DNA of 64,000 nucleotides from NCBI RefSeq assembly GCF_007970805.1, contig NZ_CP042433.1, positions 3,658,001 to 3,722,000 on the forward strand, in the 5' to 3' direction. The notes beneath the pieces are model-generated. The model ran no database searches. It was not told where the DNA came from and worked only from the letters and a program-made list of their open reading frames with translations. Of the stretch, positions 52,835-61,596 are shown in pieces (position 1 is the stretch's first letter; every line of letters begins with the position of its first letter). This DNA is from Flavisolibacter ginsenosidimutans (GTDB taxonomy: Bacteria > Bacteroidota > Bacteroidia > Chitinophagales > Chitinophagaceae). The translations under genes were made by a program, and so were the position numbers.

Positions 52835-53518
52835 GTAATAATTAAATAATAGTCTATTATTTTAAAAGAAACCTATTACTATTAAGGCTGTGAATTTGGG
52901 GATAAAGCCTTTTTGCTTTTTAGCGTCTGCAAAGAACGTGCACTTATCCACAACATTCGCAAGCTTGTGCACAGCAAAGGTAGCGGCGGATGGCGCAACG
53001 GCGGCTTTATCAACAAGGTTGTGGATTACCCTTTCTGTAAAACAATTTTTATGATTCGGTTTTTTGGTCATGTGAATTCAGTAGGGATAAAACGGAATAA
53101 ATGAACAGCGCTCAGCGGGCTCTCGTCAAACAAAAAACTTGCGGGCAAAAACTGCACGATGGCTTTCACAATTCAACACCGTTTGTTCACAAGGAACAAG
53201 GGTTATCCACACGACCTGCTGGTGAAAAATTGAAGCGGCGAAAAACCGTTGGGCAGTATCGCCATTTTCGCTGCGTATATATTAACTATGCCGGTGCAGC
53301 AGTAAAAACACAAAAGTGGATTTAAGAAAAAGAAAGTCGTTCACCGGAAAAGAGCCGTTCTTCGGCGAAAGCCGCTTTCTATTTAAAGGCCTTTTCGATT
53401 TCTTGCAGCGGCATGAAACCCTTTCAAATCAAGGCTTCGGCCGCTGTTTTCCACATTTTGTGTATAAATCGAATTGCCCTATTTTCGCCGTCCTTACAAA
53501 ATAGAACACCACCACACT
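52835..53518. other. Candidate replication origin (oriC) region
   Basis: A 684-bp gap without a credible gene. It contains two perfect DnaA boxes TTATCCACA (52944-52952 and 53203-53211), a one-mismatch box on the minus strand (53020-53028, TAATCCACA), TTTTCCACA at 53447-53455 and a degenerate TTGTGCACA at 52965-52973. An AT-rich stretch that could unwind is at 52836-52886. No dnaA gene is in the window, which is not unusual for Bacteroidota. Short frames on both strands look like chance. Confidence 0.5.
53458..53487 (+). promoter_or_regulatory. Bacteroidota promoter of the foldase gene
   Basis: TTG at 53458-53460 and TATTTTCG at 53480-53487 are separated by exactly 19 bp, as in the TTG-N19-TAnnTTTG Bacteroidota consensus (one mismatch in the -7 box). 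The ATG is at 53519. Confidence 0.6.
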
Positions 53519-55648
53519 ATGTCAGTTATCCAGAAAATCAGAGACAAATATGCCCGCATTGCGGTAATAGCGATTGCGCTTGCGTTGTTGGGTTTCATCA
53601 TGATGGATGCCTTTGCCGGCCGCAGCCGTTTGTTCGGCGGCAACGAAAGCACCATCGGCAAAATCAACGGAAAGAAGATTGATGCCCAAACTTTTCAGCG
53701 CCGCGTGTCGGATATTGTCAAGCGCCAGGGACCCAATGCGCAGCAAGACGTTACGCAACAGGTTGTGAACGAACTGTGGCAGCAGGAAGTAAGCGACGAA
53801 GTGATGGGTGAACAATACAAAGAACTGGGCTTAACGGTAAGCGACAAAGAACTGGACGCAACAATGTTCAGTCCAACGCCTTCGCAGGTGGTGCTTCAGG
53901 CCTTTGGCGTACAAAACCCGCAACAATGGGACCCGGCACAACTGCGCCAGACCATCAATCAAATTAAAAAAAGCGGAACAGCCGAGCAAAAGCAACAGTT
54001 AACCGAAACCGTTGACTATCTCGAAAAGCAGATCCTGATGAGCAAGTACATTGCCTTGCTTGCCAACTCTTCTTACTTTCCTAAATGGTTTTTGGAAAAA
54101 CGCAACGTGGACAACAGCCAGATGGCCAAAGCCGCTTACGTAAGCGTGCCTTACACAAGCATTGCCGACAGCACCGTGAAAGTAACCGATGCCGAAATTG
54201 AAGATTACCTGAAGGCGCACAAAAAAGACTATGAGCAGAAAGAAGAAAGCCGCTCCATTTCCTACGTGCAGTTCAGCGCCGCACCTTCGTCGGCCGATAG
54301 CGCCGCGGTGCGTGAAAAAATGTTGCCGTTGAAAGATTCTTTCCAGCATACAAGCAACGTGAAAGACTTTTTGATCAACAACCGCAGCCTCGCTCAATAC
54401 AACGATAGCTGGATCAGCGCCAAAGACCTGCAACTGCAGAACAGCGACAGTATTTTTAAAGCGCCAGTAGGCAGCGTTTCCGGTCCGTTTGTAGAACAGG
54501 GCGCTTACCTGTTGGTAAAAATTCTGGATAAGAAAACCCAGCCCGATACCGCCAAAGTGCGCCATATCTTAATTGGCCTGAACGACCCGCAAACCGGTAC
54601 GCCGCTTCACGATTCGGTTACTGCAAAGCGAATTGCCGACAGTGTTAAGAACGTTATCGCTTCCGGTGTTCCGTTTGACAGCGTGGTAATGAAAGTTTCT
54701 GATGATCCAGGCAAATTGATGAACCGTGGCGTGTACGACAGCATTACCCGCACCGCACAACTGGTTCCTGAGTTTAAAGACTTTGCGCTTAACAATCCGG
54801 TGGGAACAAAAGGCGTAGTGAAATCTCAATTCGGTTATCACTACATGGAAGTGTTGAACCAGCGTGGAAGCTCGCCGGTTTACAAAGCTGCTTTCTTTGT
54901 GCTGCCCATTGAGGCCAGCGCCGAAACGCAAACGAACGCCAGCAACGCGGCCACCATGTTTGCCGGCAACGCCAAAGACGAGAAATCCTTTAAAGAATAT
55001 TTTGACAAGAACATTAAAGGAAAGAAAGTGGCTACAACCGATGCGCCGCTTACGGCCACCGTTCGCCCGATGGAATACAACCTTCCCGGTGTACAAGGTT
55101 CGGCCCGCGAACTCATTCGTGACGTGTTCAAGGCAAGCAAAGGCGATGTGCTGAATCCCATCTCCATCGGCAGCAATTTTATCGTGGCCGTGGTAACGGA
55201 TGTAAGCGAGCCGGGACTGCCTTCGGCAAGCGCTGCACGCCAAATGGTTGAGCCAATTCTTTTAAATAAAAAGAAAGCCGACAAGATCAAATCGCAAATA
55301 GGCAAGGTAACTGACCTGAATACCATCGCTTCTAAATTCAACCAACAGGTGCAAACCGCCGATAGCATTCGCTTCAGCGGCGCTGGGCCTTTGGGCTTTG
55401 AAGGAAAAGTAATTGGCGCCATGTTTAACCCGGCCAATAAAGGAAAAGTTTGTGAAGAACCGATAGCCGGGCAAATGGGCGTTTATGCCATTCGTGTGGA
55501 CAATACCTTTACCGGCGCCGTCGAAAACGCAAACATTGAACAACAACGCCAAATGCTGGAAATGCAAAGCCGCCAGCAAATGGGTTCTCCGCTGGAGCTT
55601 TTGCAAAAAAGGGCAAACATTAAAGATTATCGGGCGAAATTCTATTAA
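53519..55648 (+). CDS. Membrane-anchored peptidyl-prolyl isomerase (PpiD/SurA-like)
   Basis: A 709-residue periplasmic folding factor. A membrane anchor (about 14-32, IAVIAIALALLGFIMMDAF) is followed by a SurA-type N-terminal domain (about 45-220, Gln-rich helices), and a parvulin rotamase core around 345-445 (VRHILIGLND, GVPFDSVVMKVSDDPG, LVPEFKDFAL, SQFGYHYMEVL). The remaining C-terminal region is another SurA-like helical/rotamase-like part. It resembles the PpiD/SurA group that assists outer-membrane protein folding. It is preceded by the oriC candidate and ended by a strong terminator. Confidence 0.88.
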   Translation: MSVIQKIRDKYARIAVIAIALALLGFIMMDAFAGRSRLFGGNESTIGKINGKKIDAQTFQRRVSDIVKRQGPNAQQDVTQQVVNELWQQEVSDEVMGEQYKELGLTVSDKELDATMFSPTPSQVVLQAFGVQNPQQWDPAQLRQTINQIKKSGTAEQKQQLTETVDYLEKQILMSKYIALLANSSYFPKWFLEKRNVDNSQMAKAAYVSVPYTSIADSTVKVTDAEIEDYLKAHKKDYEQKEESRSISYVQFSAAPSSADSAAVREKMLPLKDSFQHTSNVKDFLINNRSLAQYNDSWISAKDLQLQNSDSIFKAPVGSVSGPFVEQGAYLLVKILDKKTQPDTAKVRHILIGLNDPQTGTPLHDSVTAKRIADSVKNVIASGVPFDSVVMKVSDDPGKLMNRGVYDSITRTAQLVPEFKDFALNNPVGTKGVVKSQFGYHYMEVLNQRGSSPVYKAAFFVLPIEASAETQTNASNAATMFAGNAKDEKSFKEYFDKNIKGKKVATTDAPLTATVRPMEYNLPGVQGSARELIRDVFKASKGDVLNPISIGSNFIVAVVTDVSEPGLPSASAARQMVEPILLNKKKADKIKSQIGKVTDLNTIASKFNQQVQTADSIRFSGAGPLGFEGKVIGAMFNPANKGKVCEEPIAGQMGVYAIRVDNTFTGAVENANIEQQRQMLEMQSRQQMGSPLELLQKRANIKDYRAKFY

Positions 55649-55670
55649 ACCCGCACATGAGAGAAAAACA

Positions 55671-55705
55671 GAGAGGCCGTTCCGAGAGGAATGGCCTCTT
55701 TTGTT
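55671..55705 (+). terminator. Intrinsic terminator after foldase gene
   Basis: A 13-bp stem (55671-55683 with 55688-55700) with one G-T pair, followed by TTTTG. It lies 22 bases after the stop at 55648. Confidence 0.85.
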
Positions 55706-55775
55706 TTTAGCGGTCTGGCCGCTGCGGAGGTTTCTCAATTTATAAAGTTTCCAAGAGCGACCTGACCGCTAAAAA
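55704..55775. repeat. Intergenic palindrome before DUF2480 promoter
   Basis: Arms 55704-55723 and 55756-55775 pair at 18 of 20 positions around a 32-base loop. It follows the terminator directly and ends 9 bases before the DUF2480 -7 box, so it is placed to affect that promoter. Confidence 0.6.
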
Positions 55776-55783
55776 TCCGTGGT

Positions 55784-55791
55784 TAGTTTTG
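55784..55791 (+). promoter_or_regulatory. Bacteroidota -7 box TAGTTTTG before DUF2480 gene
   Basis: Exact TAnnTTTG match ending only 4 bp before the ATG at 55796. If transcription starts about 5-7 bp downstream of the box, the mRNA would be essentially leaderless. Same context as the ctaA promoter at 18394. Confidence 0.55.
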
Positions 55792-55795
55792 CAAC

Positions 55796-56320
55796 ATGAG
55801 CGATGCCATTGTAAACAAGGTTGCGGCCAGCGGGTTGATTACGCTGAATCTCGAAGATTATTTGCCCAAAGAAGAAACGGCTGTCTTTGACCTGAAAGAT
55901 TATCTCTTCATGGGCCTTATTCTGAAAGAAAAAGATTTTCGCGAAGCATTGAAAAATCTTGACTGGTCTGTTTACCAAAATAAGAGCGTGGCCATCACAT
56001 GCAGCGCAGATGCCGTCATTCCAATGTGGGCTTACATGCTGGTGACAACCCATCTGCAACCCGTTGCCAAAAGCAGTTACATTGGTACGGCCGAAGAAAT
56101 ACACAAGCATCTTTTTCTTCAGAATATTAGTTGCGTCAAGGCCGAAGAGTTCAAAGATCAGCGCATCGTTGTAAAAGGCTGCGGCGATGTAGAAGTAGGG
56201 CCGTTTGCTTATGCAGAAATTACACGGCTGTTGCTTCCGCATGTAAAAAGCATTATGTACGGAGAGCCTTGCAGTACCGTGCCGGTCTATAAAAAATCAG
56301 CGCGGCTGAACGCTGAATAG
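55796..56320 (+). CDS. DUF2480 family protein
   Basis: A 174-residue soluble protein with DYLPKEETAVFDLKDYLFMGLILKEKDFREALK, ITCSADAVIPMWAYMLVTTHLQP and VVKGCGDVEVGPFAYAEITRLLLPHVKSIMYGEPCSTVPVYK, the DUF2480 signature, restricted to Bacteroidota from my knowledge. The spaced Cys (near 81, 138 and 168) may bind metal. Its function is unknown. It is monocistronic and followed by a strong hairpin. Confidence 0.88.
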   Translation: MSDAIVNKVAASGLITLNLEDYLPKEETAVFDLKDYLFMGLILKEKDFREALKNLDWSVYQNKSVAITCSADAVIPMWAYMLVTTHLQPVAKSSYIGTAEEIHKHLFLQNISCVKAEEFKDQRIVVKGCGDVEVGPFAYAEITRLLLPHVKSIMYGEPCSTVPVYKKSARLNAE

Positions 56321-56381
56321 ACTTGTAGCCGTACAAGTTGTGGTGCAACGGGCGGCGAAAGAATTACGATTACCGGTAGCC

Positions 56382-56423
56382 ATAATAAAAGTTCAATCAC
56401 GTCAATGATTGAGCTTTTATTAT
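56382..56423. terminator. Bidirectional intrinsic terminator
   Basis: An 18-bp stem (56382-56399 with 56406-56423) with one G-T pair and a 6-base loop lies between the convergent DUF2480 gene (stop 56320) and GH10-like gene (stop 56440). A/T-rich arms provide T runs on both strands. Confidence 0.85.
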
Positions 56424-56439
56424 TATCGGAAAGATTTTG

Positions 56440-57687
56440 TCAGAAAGTGCCGCTGCTGGAAGTGCTGACAGAACCAACGCCTACTGTTGGTTTCTTTGGC
56501 AACCACGGCATTTCGGGAACCATTACTTTCTCCTTGTAATAGTTATTTCGCAACTGGTCGTTCCAACCGTAAGGATTTTTGTCAAAGGTGGTGCTGCTGA
56601 AGTAAATCTGTCCCTGCACGTTTTCCATCGCACGGGTTGAATCAATTTGCCGCGGCAATTGTGTACGGTCACGCCAGGCAAGGTTGCTGCCGGCTTTGTA
56701 ATAACCCAAGCCAATGTAGCAATGCCGCCCGTAAGAGTGTTCGTTCCACCACTTTACGATGGGTTCAAAGGGCGCATGTTTTTGCGAGAACTCCCAGTAC
56801 ACTTGTGGCGCCACGTAATCAACCCAGCCTTTCTCCAACCAAAGCAAAATGTCGGCGTATAAATCATCGTAATTGGTCACGCCGGCCTTGGTGGCGCTGC
56901 CGTCGGGATCATCGCTTTGGTTGCGCCACACACCAAAAGGCGAAATGCCAAACTTTACCCAAGGCTTTGTTTCGTGAATCACCGCCGTGAGTTTGTAAAT
57001 GATGGAATCGGTATTACTTCTGCGCCAATCGTCTTTATTCATTCCGTCTCCGTACAAACGATACGAAGCGGTGTCGGGAAACTCTTTTCCCGCAATGCGG
57101 TAAGGATAAAAATAATCGTCCATGTGAATGGCGTCCACATCGTAGCGTGTCACAATGTCTTTAATCACGTTCACCACCCAAGCCTGCGCTTCCTTGTTGC
57201 CGGGGTCGAAGTAAAGTGTGCCGCCGTATTTCAAAAACCACTCGGGATGTTGCTTGGTAATGTGGTTCGGCGCAATGGAAGCCTTGCCGATAGCGAAGTT
57301 GGCGCGGTAAGGATTTACCCAGGCATGATACTCAAAGCCGCGTTTGTGTGCTTCGTTAATGGTAAACTCCAGCGGATCGTAATAAGGCGAAGGCGCTTTG
57401 CCCTGCGTGCCGGTAAGCCACTGGCTCCAGGGTTCATAAGGCGAAGGATAAAACGCATCGGCCGAAGGGCGCACCTGCACAATAACAGCATTCATGCCGT
57501 TGCGCTGGTGCATGTCGAGCTGGCGAATGTATTCAGCTTTTTGGCTTTCCGGATTATACTGCCCGGGACGCGGCCAGTCAATGTTGTCAACCGAGGCAAT
57601 CCATACGCCGCGGAACTCAGGTTTTGCTTGTGCAAAACATTGCACCAGCAAGAGGCTAATAAAGGCGGAGAAAATAAATCTTTTCAT
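56440..57687 (-). CDS. GH10-like glycosyl hydrolase (YngK/DUF187 type)
   Basis: An exported 415-residue TIM-barrel hydrolase with a signal peptide (about 1-20, ending CFAQ). EFRGVWIASVDNIDWPRPG at the N-terminus, MNAVIVQVRPSADAFYPS, GFEYHAWVNPYRAN, DAIHMDDYFYPY and WVDYVAPQVYWEFSQ are hallmarks of the bacterial GH10-like/DUF187 family. Members probably act on peptidoglycan or cell-wall glycans, with unproven specificity. The C-terminus ends in a Ser/Gly-rich tail. Confidence 0.88.
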   Translation of the reverse strand: MKRFIFSAFISLLLVQCFAQAKPEFRGVWIASVDNIDWPRPGQYNPESQKAEYIRQLDMHQRNGMNAVIVQVRPSADAFYPSPYEPWSQWLTGTQGKAPSPYYDPLEFTINEAHKRGFEYHAWVNPYRANFAIGKASIAPNHITKQHPEWFLKYGGTLYFDPGNKEAQAWVVNVIKDIVTRYDVDAIHMDDYFYPYRIAGKEFPDTASYRLYGDGMNKDDWRRSNTDSIIYKLTAVIHETKPWVKFGISPFGVWRNQSDDPDGSATKAGVTNYDDLYADILLWLEKGWVDYVAPQVYWEFSQKHAPFEPIVKWWNEHSYGRHCYIGLGYYKAGSNLAWRDRTQLPRQIDSTRAMENVQGQIYFSSTTFDKNPYGWNDQLRNNYYKEKVMVPEMPWLPKKPTVGVGSVSTSSSGTF

Positions 57688-57799
57688 AGACGTTATTGGG
57701 TGGTTGAAGGTAAAAGCTCAGACCGAAAAACAAAGCGGAGGTTCGCCAGAAGATTGTGAAAACGGGACAAAGGAGATGGATTTAGAGGCCGGTGAACTT

Positions 57800-58249
57800 T
57801 TAGGACCGCATCTTGTCAAGAAGAGAACTTAATTGCCCGGCTTCTTCTTCAGTAAGATTTCCGGTAACGGCATTCATCTTCTCCGAAGCGTTATCAAGGC
57901 GTTGCAACAGCGCTTTTCCTTTTTCGGAAATGGTTACGTCAACAAGGCGTTTGTCTTTTGGACAGGTATGCTTTTCCACCAGGCCCTTCAGCAGGAGCCT
58001 GTCCACAAGGCGACTGGTATCGCTGGCCTTGTCCAACATGCGTTCGCGGATTTGTAAGGTGGAAAGTGGCTTTGGATACGTGCCGCGCAAGATGCGCAGG
58101 ATGTTGAACTGCTGGTGCGTAATGTCTTCCCGCGAAAGAAATTCTTTAATTTTTTCAATGGCCCAGCCGTAGGTAAACAAGAGGTTCACCAGCGCTTTTT
58201 GTTTCGTGTCCTGAAAACTATTTTGATGAATGTCTTTTTCAATTCCCAC
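57800..58249 (-). CDS. MarR family transcriptional regulator
   Basis: A 149-residue winged-helix regulator: ITHQQFNILRILRGTYPKPLSTLQIRERMLDKASDTSRLVDRLLLKGLVEKHTCPKDKRLVDVTISEKG is the MarR DNA-binding core, and the terminal helices form the dimer interface. MarR proteins usually repress a neighbouring gene and respond to small molecules. The start is a GTG at 58249. An inverted repeat upstream (58266-58335) is a possible operator, possibly controlling the gene at 58432. Confidence 0.88.
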   Translation of the reverse strand: MGIEKDIHQNSFQDTKQKALVNLLFTYGWAIEKIKEFLSREDITHQQFNILRILRGTYPKPLSTLQIRERMLDKASDTSRLVDRLLLKGLVEKHTCPKDKRLVDVTISEKGKALLQRLDNASEKMNAVTGNLTEEEAGQLSSLLDKMRS

Positions 58250-58265
58250 TTGGCAAAGGTAAGAG

Positions 58266-58335
58266 TTGACACAGGCGGGGAGGTAGCGAAGCCGAAGTGG
58301 AGAGGGAATTTAGCCTCGTTTTAGCACTGTGTCAA
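58266..58335. promoter_or_regulatory. Inverted TTGACACAG half-sites upstream of marR
   Basis: TTGACACAG at 58266-58274 is matched by CTGTGTCAA at 58327-58335, a perfect 9-bp inverted pair 52 bases apart. It lies between the MarR start and the plus-strand gene at 58432. It could be a MarR operator pair, though the spacing is wider than a single palindromic site. Confidence 0.35.
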
Positions 58336-58431
58336 TTTTCTGCATTTTAAACGGGTTGAGCAAGTTGGGGCAAAGTTTTTGTACCGGATAAAGGCGTACA
58401 TAAAGAATTTTTTAAACCAAAAATCTCCTTC

Positions 58432-58866
58432 ATGAATTACGAATTTGAACAATCGCCTTTTTCAAGAGCCGTGCTGACAAGTGTTTTTGTGGGTTTTATT
58501 GCAACCATCGTTTGCCTTGTTTACAACATCATCTTCCGGGAAAGCACGGGCTATAAGCCGGCCGACTTCATCAACGTTTCGTCTTTGATCTTTGCCGTCA
58601 ACATCATTTTCTTTGTCATTGGAATACTTTTTTTTGTCTTTCATAAAAACGGCAAAAAAGGCGACCTGTTTTTCGGGATACTGTTTGGTGTCATTACACT
58701 TTTCTGCATTTGGGGTGCAAGCGGAGCAACCATGATGCATGACCGTGTGCTGAGCTCCGAATTCAGAACCTTGCTCATCGGTATAATTGCCATCATGGGA
58801 ATTGGCGCCGCGTTTTTTGTGCCTTATCTTTTTAACCACAAGAAGTTTACAGACGCGGTGATTTAA
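58432..58866 (+). CDS. Four-helix membrane protein, unknown function
   Basis: A 144-residue protein with four membrane helices, at about 11-33, 44-68, 75-98 and 110-135, and short loops with basic residues (HKNGKKGD). No motif points to a function and I do not recognise a family. It is divergent from the marR gene, so its expression may be controlled by that regulator. Confidence 0.6.
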   Translation: MNYEFEQSPFSRAVLTSVFVGFIATIVCLVYNIIFRESTGYKPADFINVSSLIFAVNIIFFVIGILFFVFHKNGKKGDLFFGILFGVITLFCIWGASGATMMHDRVLSSEFRTLLIGIIAIMGIGAAFFVPYLFNHKKFTDAVI

Positions 58867-58873
58867 AGGAACT

Positions 58874-59899
58874 TCACCCCCACACCTTCACGCCTTCGGA
58901 GCAGTTGGCACAGATGTCAATGTTTTTGCGGCTTTGCAAAACCTGGCTCCGAAAGTGTTTAAAATCTTTGTTGTGCCAAAGCTCTTTAAAGGGCTGTTGG
59001 CGAAGGTTGCCCAGGTTGTGCTGGGCATCTTTGTCAAAGCAACAAGGCACAACGACACCGTCCCAGGTAATAACCGGGTCGTGCCAGAGACGCCAGCAAT
59101 GGTTGGCGTTGTTCCCCTTAAACTCGTTTACACCGGCCTTGTTCTTTTTGTAGCGGCTGTATTTTTTATTGGTTGGAATAAGCCGGTTGGGATCGTTTTC
59201 GTAGTCGTAAACCTGCGCGGTTTTTAGCCTCACCTGGTCAACGCCAATTTCTTTTGCCAGCCGTTTTACGTCTTCAATCTGGTGTTCGTTGTGGCGCACA
59301 ACAAGAAATTGAAAAATGACAAAAGGCGTTTTGCTCTTCAACTCCTTTTTCCACTTTACGATGTTTTTTGCGCCTTCCAAAACCTTGTCAAGGTTGCCGC
59401 CAACACGGTATTGTTTGTAGGTTTCCTGCGTGGTGCCGTCAATGGAAATGATTAACCGGTCAAGGCCGCTTTCAACGGTTTTTTTTGCGGCCGCATCGTT
59501 GAGATAATGTGCGTTGGTTGATGTGGCGGTGTAGATTTTTTTTGACGCGGCGTACTTCACCATCGCCAAAAAATCGGGGTTGAGATAAGGCTCGCCCTGG
59601 AAATAAAAAACGAGGTAAGAAAGTTCCCTGTAGAGTTGGTCAATGGTTTCTTTAAAGAAGTTTTTTTGGAGCATCCCGGTTGGACGAGTGAAAGCCCGCA
59701 AACCACTCGGACACTCGGGGCAGCGAAGGTTGCAGGAAGTAGTTGGCTCAAATGAAATGGAAACAGGATAACCCCACTGCACCGGCTTCTTTGTCCATTT
59801 GCTCCACAGGTACGACGCATAAACTTTAAAAGCGTTGATGGCTCTTCGAAAGGTTAGCTTGCGCAAAAAGTTTACACTGTCGCTCCAGTTCCATTGCAT
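58874..59899 (-). CDS. Radical SAM/SPASM domain protein
   Basis: A 341-residue enzyme. The radical SAM cluster motif CNLRCPECP lies near residue 55 (TTSCNLRCPEC), giving the usual CxxxCxxC. GRLIISIDGTTQETYKQYRVGG (GxIxGxxxxT-like) follows. The C-terminus has a SPASM-type Cys set: CWRLWHDPVITWDGVVVPCCFDKD and ICANC. SPASM enzymes modify peptides or sugars, or act in cofactor or cell-envelope synthesis. The neighbouring GT2 gene makes a glycan role plausible, but no peptide substrate is seen. Confidence 0.88.
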   Translation of the reverse strand: MQWNWSDSVNFLRKLTFRRAINAFKVYASYLWSKWTKKPVQWGYPVSISFEPTTSCNLRCPECPSGLRAFTRPTGMLQKNFFKETIDQLYRELSYLVFYFQGEPYLNPDFLAMVKYAASKKIYTATSTNAHYLNDAAAKKTVESGLDRLIISIDGTTQETYKQYRVGGNLDKVLEGAKNIVKWKKELKSKTPFVIFQFLVVRHNEHQIEDVKRLAKEIGVDQVRLKTAQVYDYENDPNRLIPTNKKYSRYKKNKAGVNEFKGNNANHCWRLWHDPVITWDGVVVPCCFDKDAQHNLGNLRQQPFKELWHNKDFKHFRSQVLQSRKNIDICANCSEGVKVWG

Positions 59900-59938
59900 G
59901 GTTCAAAGATAATGCGCTACACTGCTGAATAACGTTCT

Positions 59939-59963
59939 GAACGTACAAGTGTGCGACGCAACG
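59939..59963 (+). repeat. 25-mer intergenic repeat, copy 2
   Basis: Matches 3978-4002 at 24 of 25 positions. It lies between the radical SAM start (59899) and the GT2 stop (60020), in a short intergenic gap. Confidence 0.6.
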
Positions 59964-60019
59964 AAAGGTGAAGCGAATTAACAAAGCTGGTCAACAAAAA
60001 TTTCTTTGTATGAAACCAT

Positions 60020-60769
60020 CTACTTTTTCGGCAAATACATTTTGTTTTTCAGCAAGCCCCACTTGCACAAACGGTGCACCAGCGAAACCCGCAGCACGCC
60101 CAATCCGTAAACAGCGCTTCGCTTGAAATTAATGCTCGAAGCTTCTTCAAAGTATTTTGTAGGGCAGGTTACTTCGGCAATCTCATAGCCGAGGTAAATG
60201 ATTTGCGAAAGCATTTCGTTGTCGAAGACAAAATCATCCGAGTCCGTATCAAAGTTCACACGCTCCAGTATTTCTTTTGAAAAGGCCCGGTAACCGGTAT
60301 GATATTCGGAAAGCTTTTGACCCACCAAAATGTTTTGCGTGAAAGTGAGAATACGGTTAGCAATGTATTTATAGACAGGCATGCCACCGCGCAGTGCGCC
60401 GTTGCCTAAAATGCGGGAGCCAAGAACAACGTGGTAAAGATTAGCCGCAATTAAATGCGCCATGCTCGGGATGAGCTTGGGCGTGTATTGATAATCGGGA
60501 TGAAGCATGATGACGATGTCGGCATTCAGCTCCAATGCTTTTTTGTAACAGCTCTTTTGGTTGCCACCGTAGCCACGGTTTTGTTCGTGAATGATGACGT
60601 GTTTAATGCCGATGCTTGTGGCGAGTGTGGCGGTGTTGTCTTTGCTGCGGTCGTCCACCAATACCACGTCATCTACAATGTCAAAGGGAATTTCATTGTA
60701 AGTCTGCTCAAGGGTTTTTGCAGCGTTGTACGCCGGCAGCACCGCCACTATTTTTTTCCCGTTTAACAT
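60020..60769 (-). CDS. GT2 family glycosyltransferase
   Basis: A 249-residue GT-A glycosyltransferase of the dolichyl-phosphate mannosyltransferase-like type. VAVLPAYNAAKTLEQTYNEIP, VVLVDDRSKDNTATLA, QNRGYGGNQKSCYKKALE and the DXD-like LHPDYQY segment form the donor site. It has no obvious membrane helices at the C-terminus. The start is ATG at 60769; TTG at 60778 would add three residues. It may add a sugar to a lipid carrier or surface glycan. Confidence 0.9.
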   Translation of the reverse strand: MLNGKKIVAVLPAYNAAKTLEQTYNEIPFDIVDDVVLVDDRSKDNTATLATSIGIKHVIIHEQNRGYGGNQKSCYKKALELNADIVIMLHPDYQYTPKLIPSMAHLIAANLYHVVLGSRILGNGALRGGMPVYKYIANRILTFTQNILVGQKLSEYHTGYRAFSKEILERVNFDTDSDDFVFDNEMLSQIIYLGYEIAEVTCPTKYFEEASSINFKRSAVYGLGVLRVSLVHRLCKWGLLKNKMYLPKK

Positions 60770-60784
60770 GCGGCGCAAAAGTAG

Positions 60785-60846
60785 GGAAGACGGATGACAG
60801 ATGGCAGAAGACGGATGACGGTGTTGAAGCTCTCTGCTGTCATCTA
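60785..60846. repeat. Imperfect intergenic palindrome of GATGACAG-type units, second locus
   Basis: Arms with units such as GGATGACAG, GATGGCAGAAG and CGGATGACGG (60789-60820) face TCTGCTGTCATCTATCC (60832-60848). They resemble the units at 4676-4745. The arm overlaps the stop codon of the T9SS gene at 60844. Confidence 0.5.
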
Positions 60847-61542
60847 TCCTACCACAATGCGCTGCACGTGCTGCGGTCTGTCGCCCGATAAAAGCCGAAC
60901 GAAATAAACACCGGTATTTAACGGCGGCAGGCCAATGGTGATGGTGCCGGTTTGTCCGCTAATGCCTTTTTCGTACACGGCTTGTCCGGCACTGTTTACC
61001 ACTTGCAGTTTTTCAAAGGCCTGCCCGGTTTGAATGTAAAACGTGCTGCCTTTTACTTCGGTTGGAAAGATCTTGGTCGTGTATTCTTCCTCCGCTACTT
61101 GCACGGCCGGCGAATAAGCAATAGTGTTGGCGCCGGTTACAATACCGATGCGGTAATACACCAACCGGTTGTCTTCAAAGCGGTGGCGAAAAACATAACG
61201 GCCGCCGTTCACGCTTTCAAGATGAACAACGCCGGCTTGTTGAAAAGTCTGTGCGTCGCGGCTCCATTCTACCACAAAGTTTGCGGCGTTATTCCATGCG
61301 CCAATGTTCCAGACAATTTCGTTTTCCCCAACCAGGCGGTTTGCGGAAAGGTTGTTGATGCCGATATAACCATTGGTAAATTGAACCGTGAGCGGGAAGG
61401 TTGTTTTTGTCGCCAGTCGCGGCATTTGTGCGGCCCATTGATCTATTTGCCAGTAATCGCCGCTGCTGATGGGCTGAACGATGGGTTGTGCGTTAACGAT
61501 GGCCGCAGCCAACAAGAACGGAATGAGTATCGTCTTTTTCAT
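60844..61542 (-). CDS. T9SS-secreted protein with C-terminal sorting domain, small
   Basis: A 232-residue secreted protein. The signal peptide (about 1-19, ending AIVNAQ) is followed by a fibronectin-type segment (WNIGAWNNAANFVVEWSRDAQTFQQAGVV) and a type A sorting domain (about 155-232) ending in LNTGVYFVRLLSGDRPQHVQRIVVG. The ATG at 61542 is the start; an upstream in-frame extension to 61761 is encoded by the palindrome at 61597-61667. Function of the mature domain is unknown. The stop codon lies in the palindrome at 60785-60846. Confidence 0.82.
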   Translation of the reverse strand: MKKTILIPFLLAAAIVNAQPIVQPISSGDYWQIDQWAAQMPRLATKTTFPLTVQFTNGYIGINNLSANRLVGENEIVWNIGAWNNAANFVVEWSRDAQTFQQAGVVHLESVNGGRYVFRHRFEDNRLVYYRIGIVTGANTIAYSPAVQVAEEEYTTKIFPTEVKGSTFYIQTGQAFEKLQVVNSAGQAVYEKGISGQTGTITIGLPPLNTGVYFVRLLSGDRPQHVQRIVVG

Positions 61543-61596
61543 ACACCACAATTTTCTAATAAGAGGTAAAACAAAGTCAGTGCCGGAAGAAAAGGC

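Noticed and set aside
52862..53104. Small frames in the oriC-like gap
   Set aside because: Both strands give 60-70 residue frames with no motif; they run through the DnaA boxes.
54569..55243. 224-residue minus-strand frame in the foldase gene
   Set aside because: Antisense shadow of a well-supported gene; no recognisable domain.
56917..57759. 280-residue plus-strand frame opposite the GH10-like gene
   Set aside because: Its composition (Val/Arg/His-rich) and lack of motifs indicate an antisense shadow of a recognised gene.
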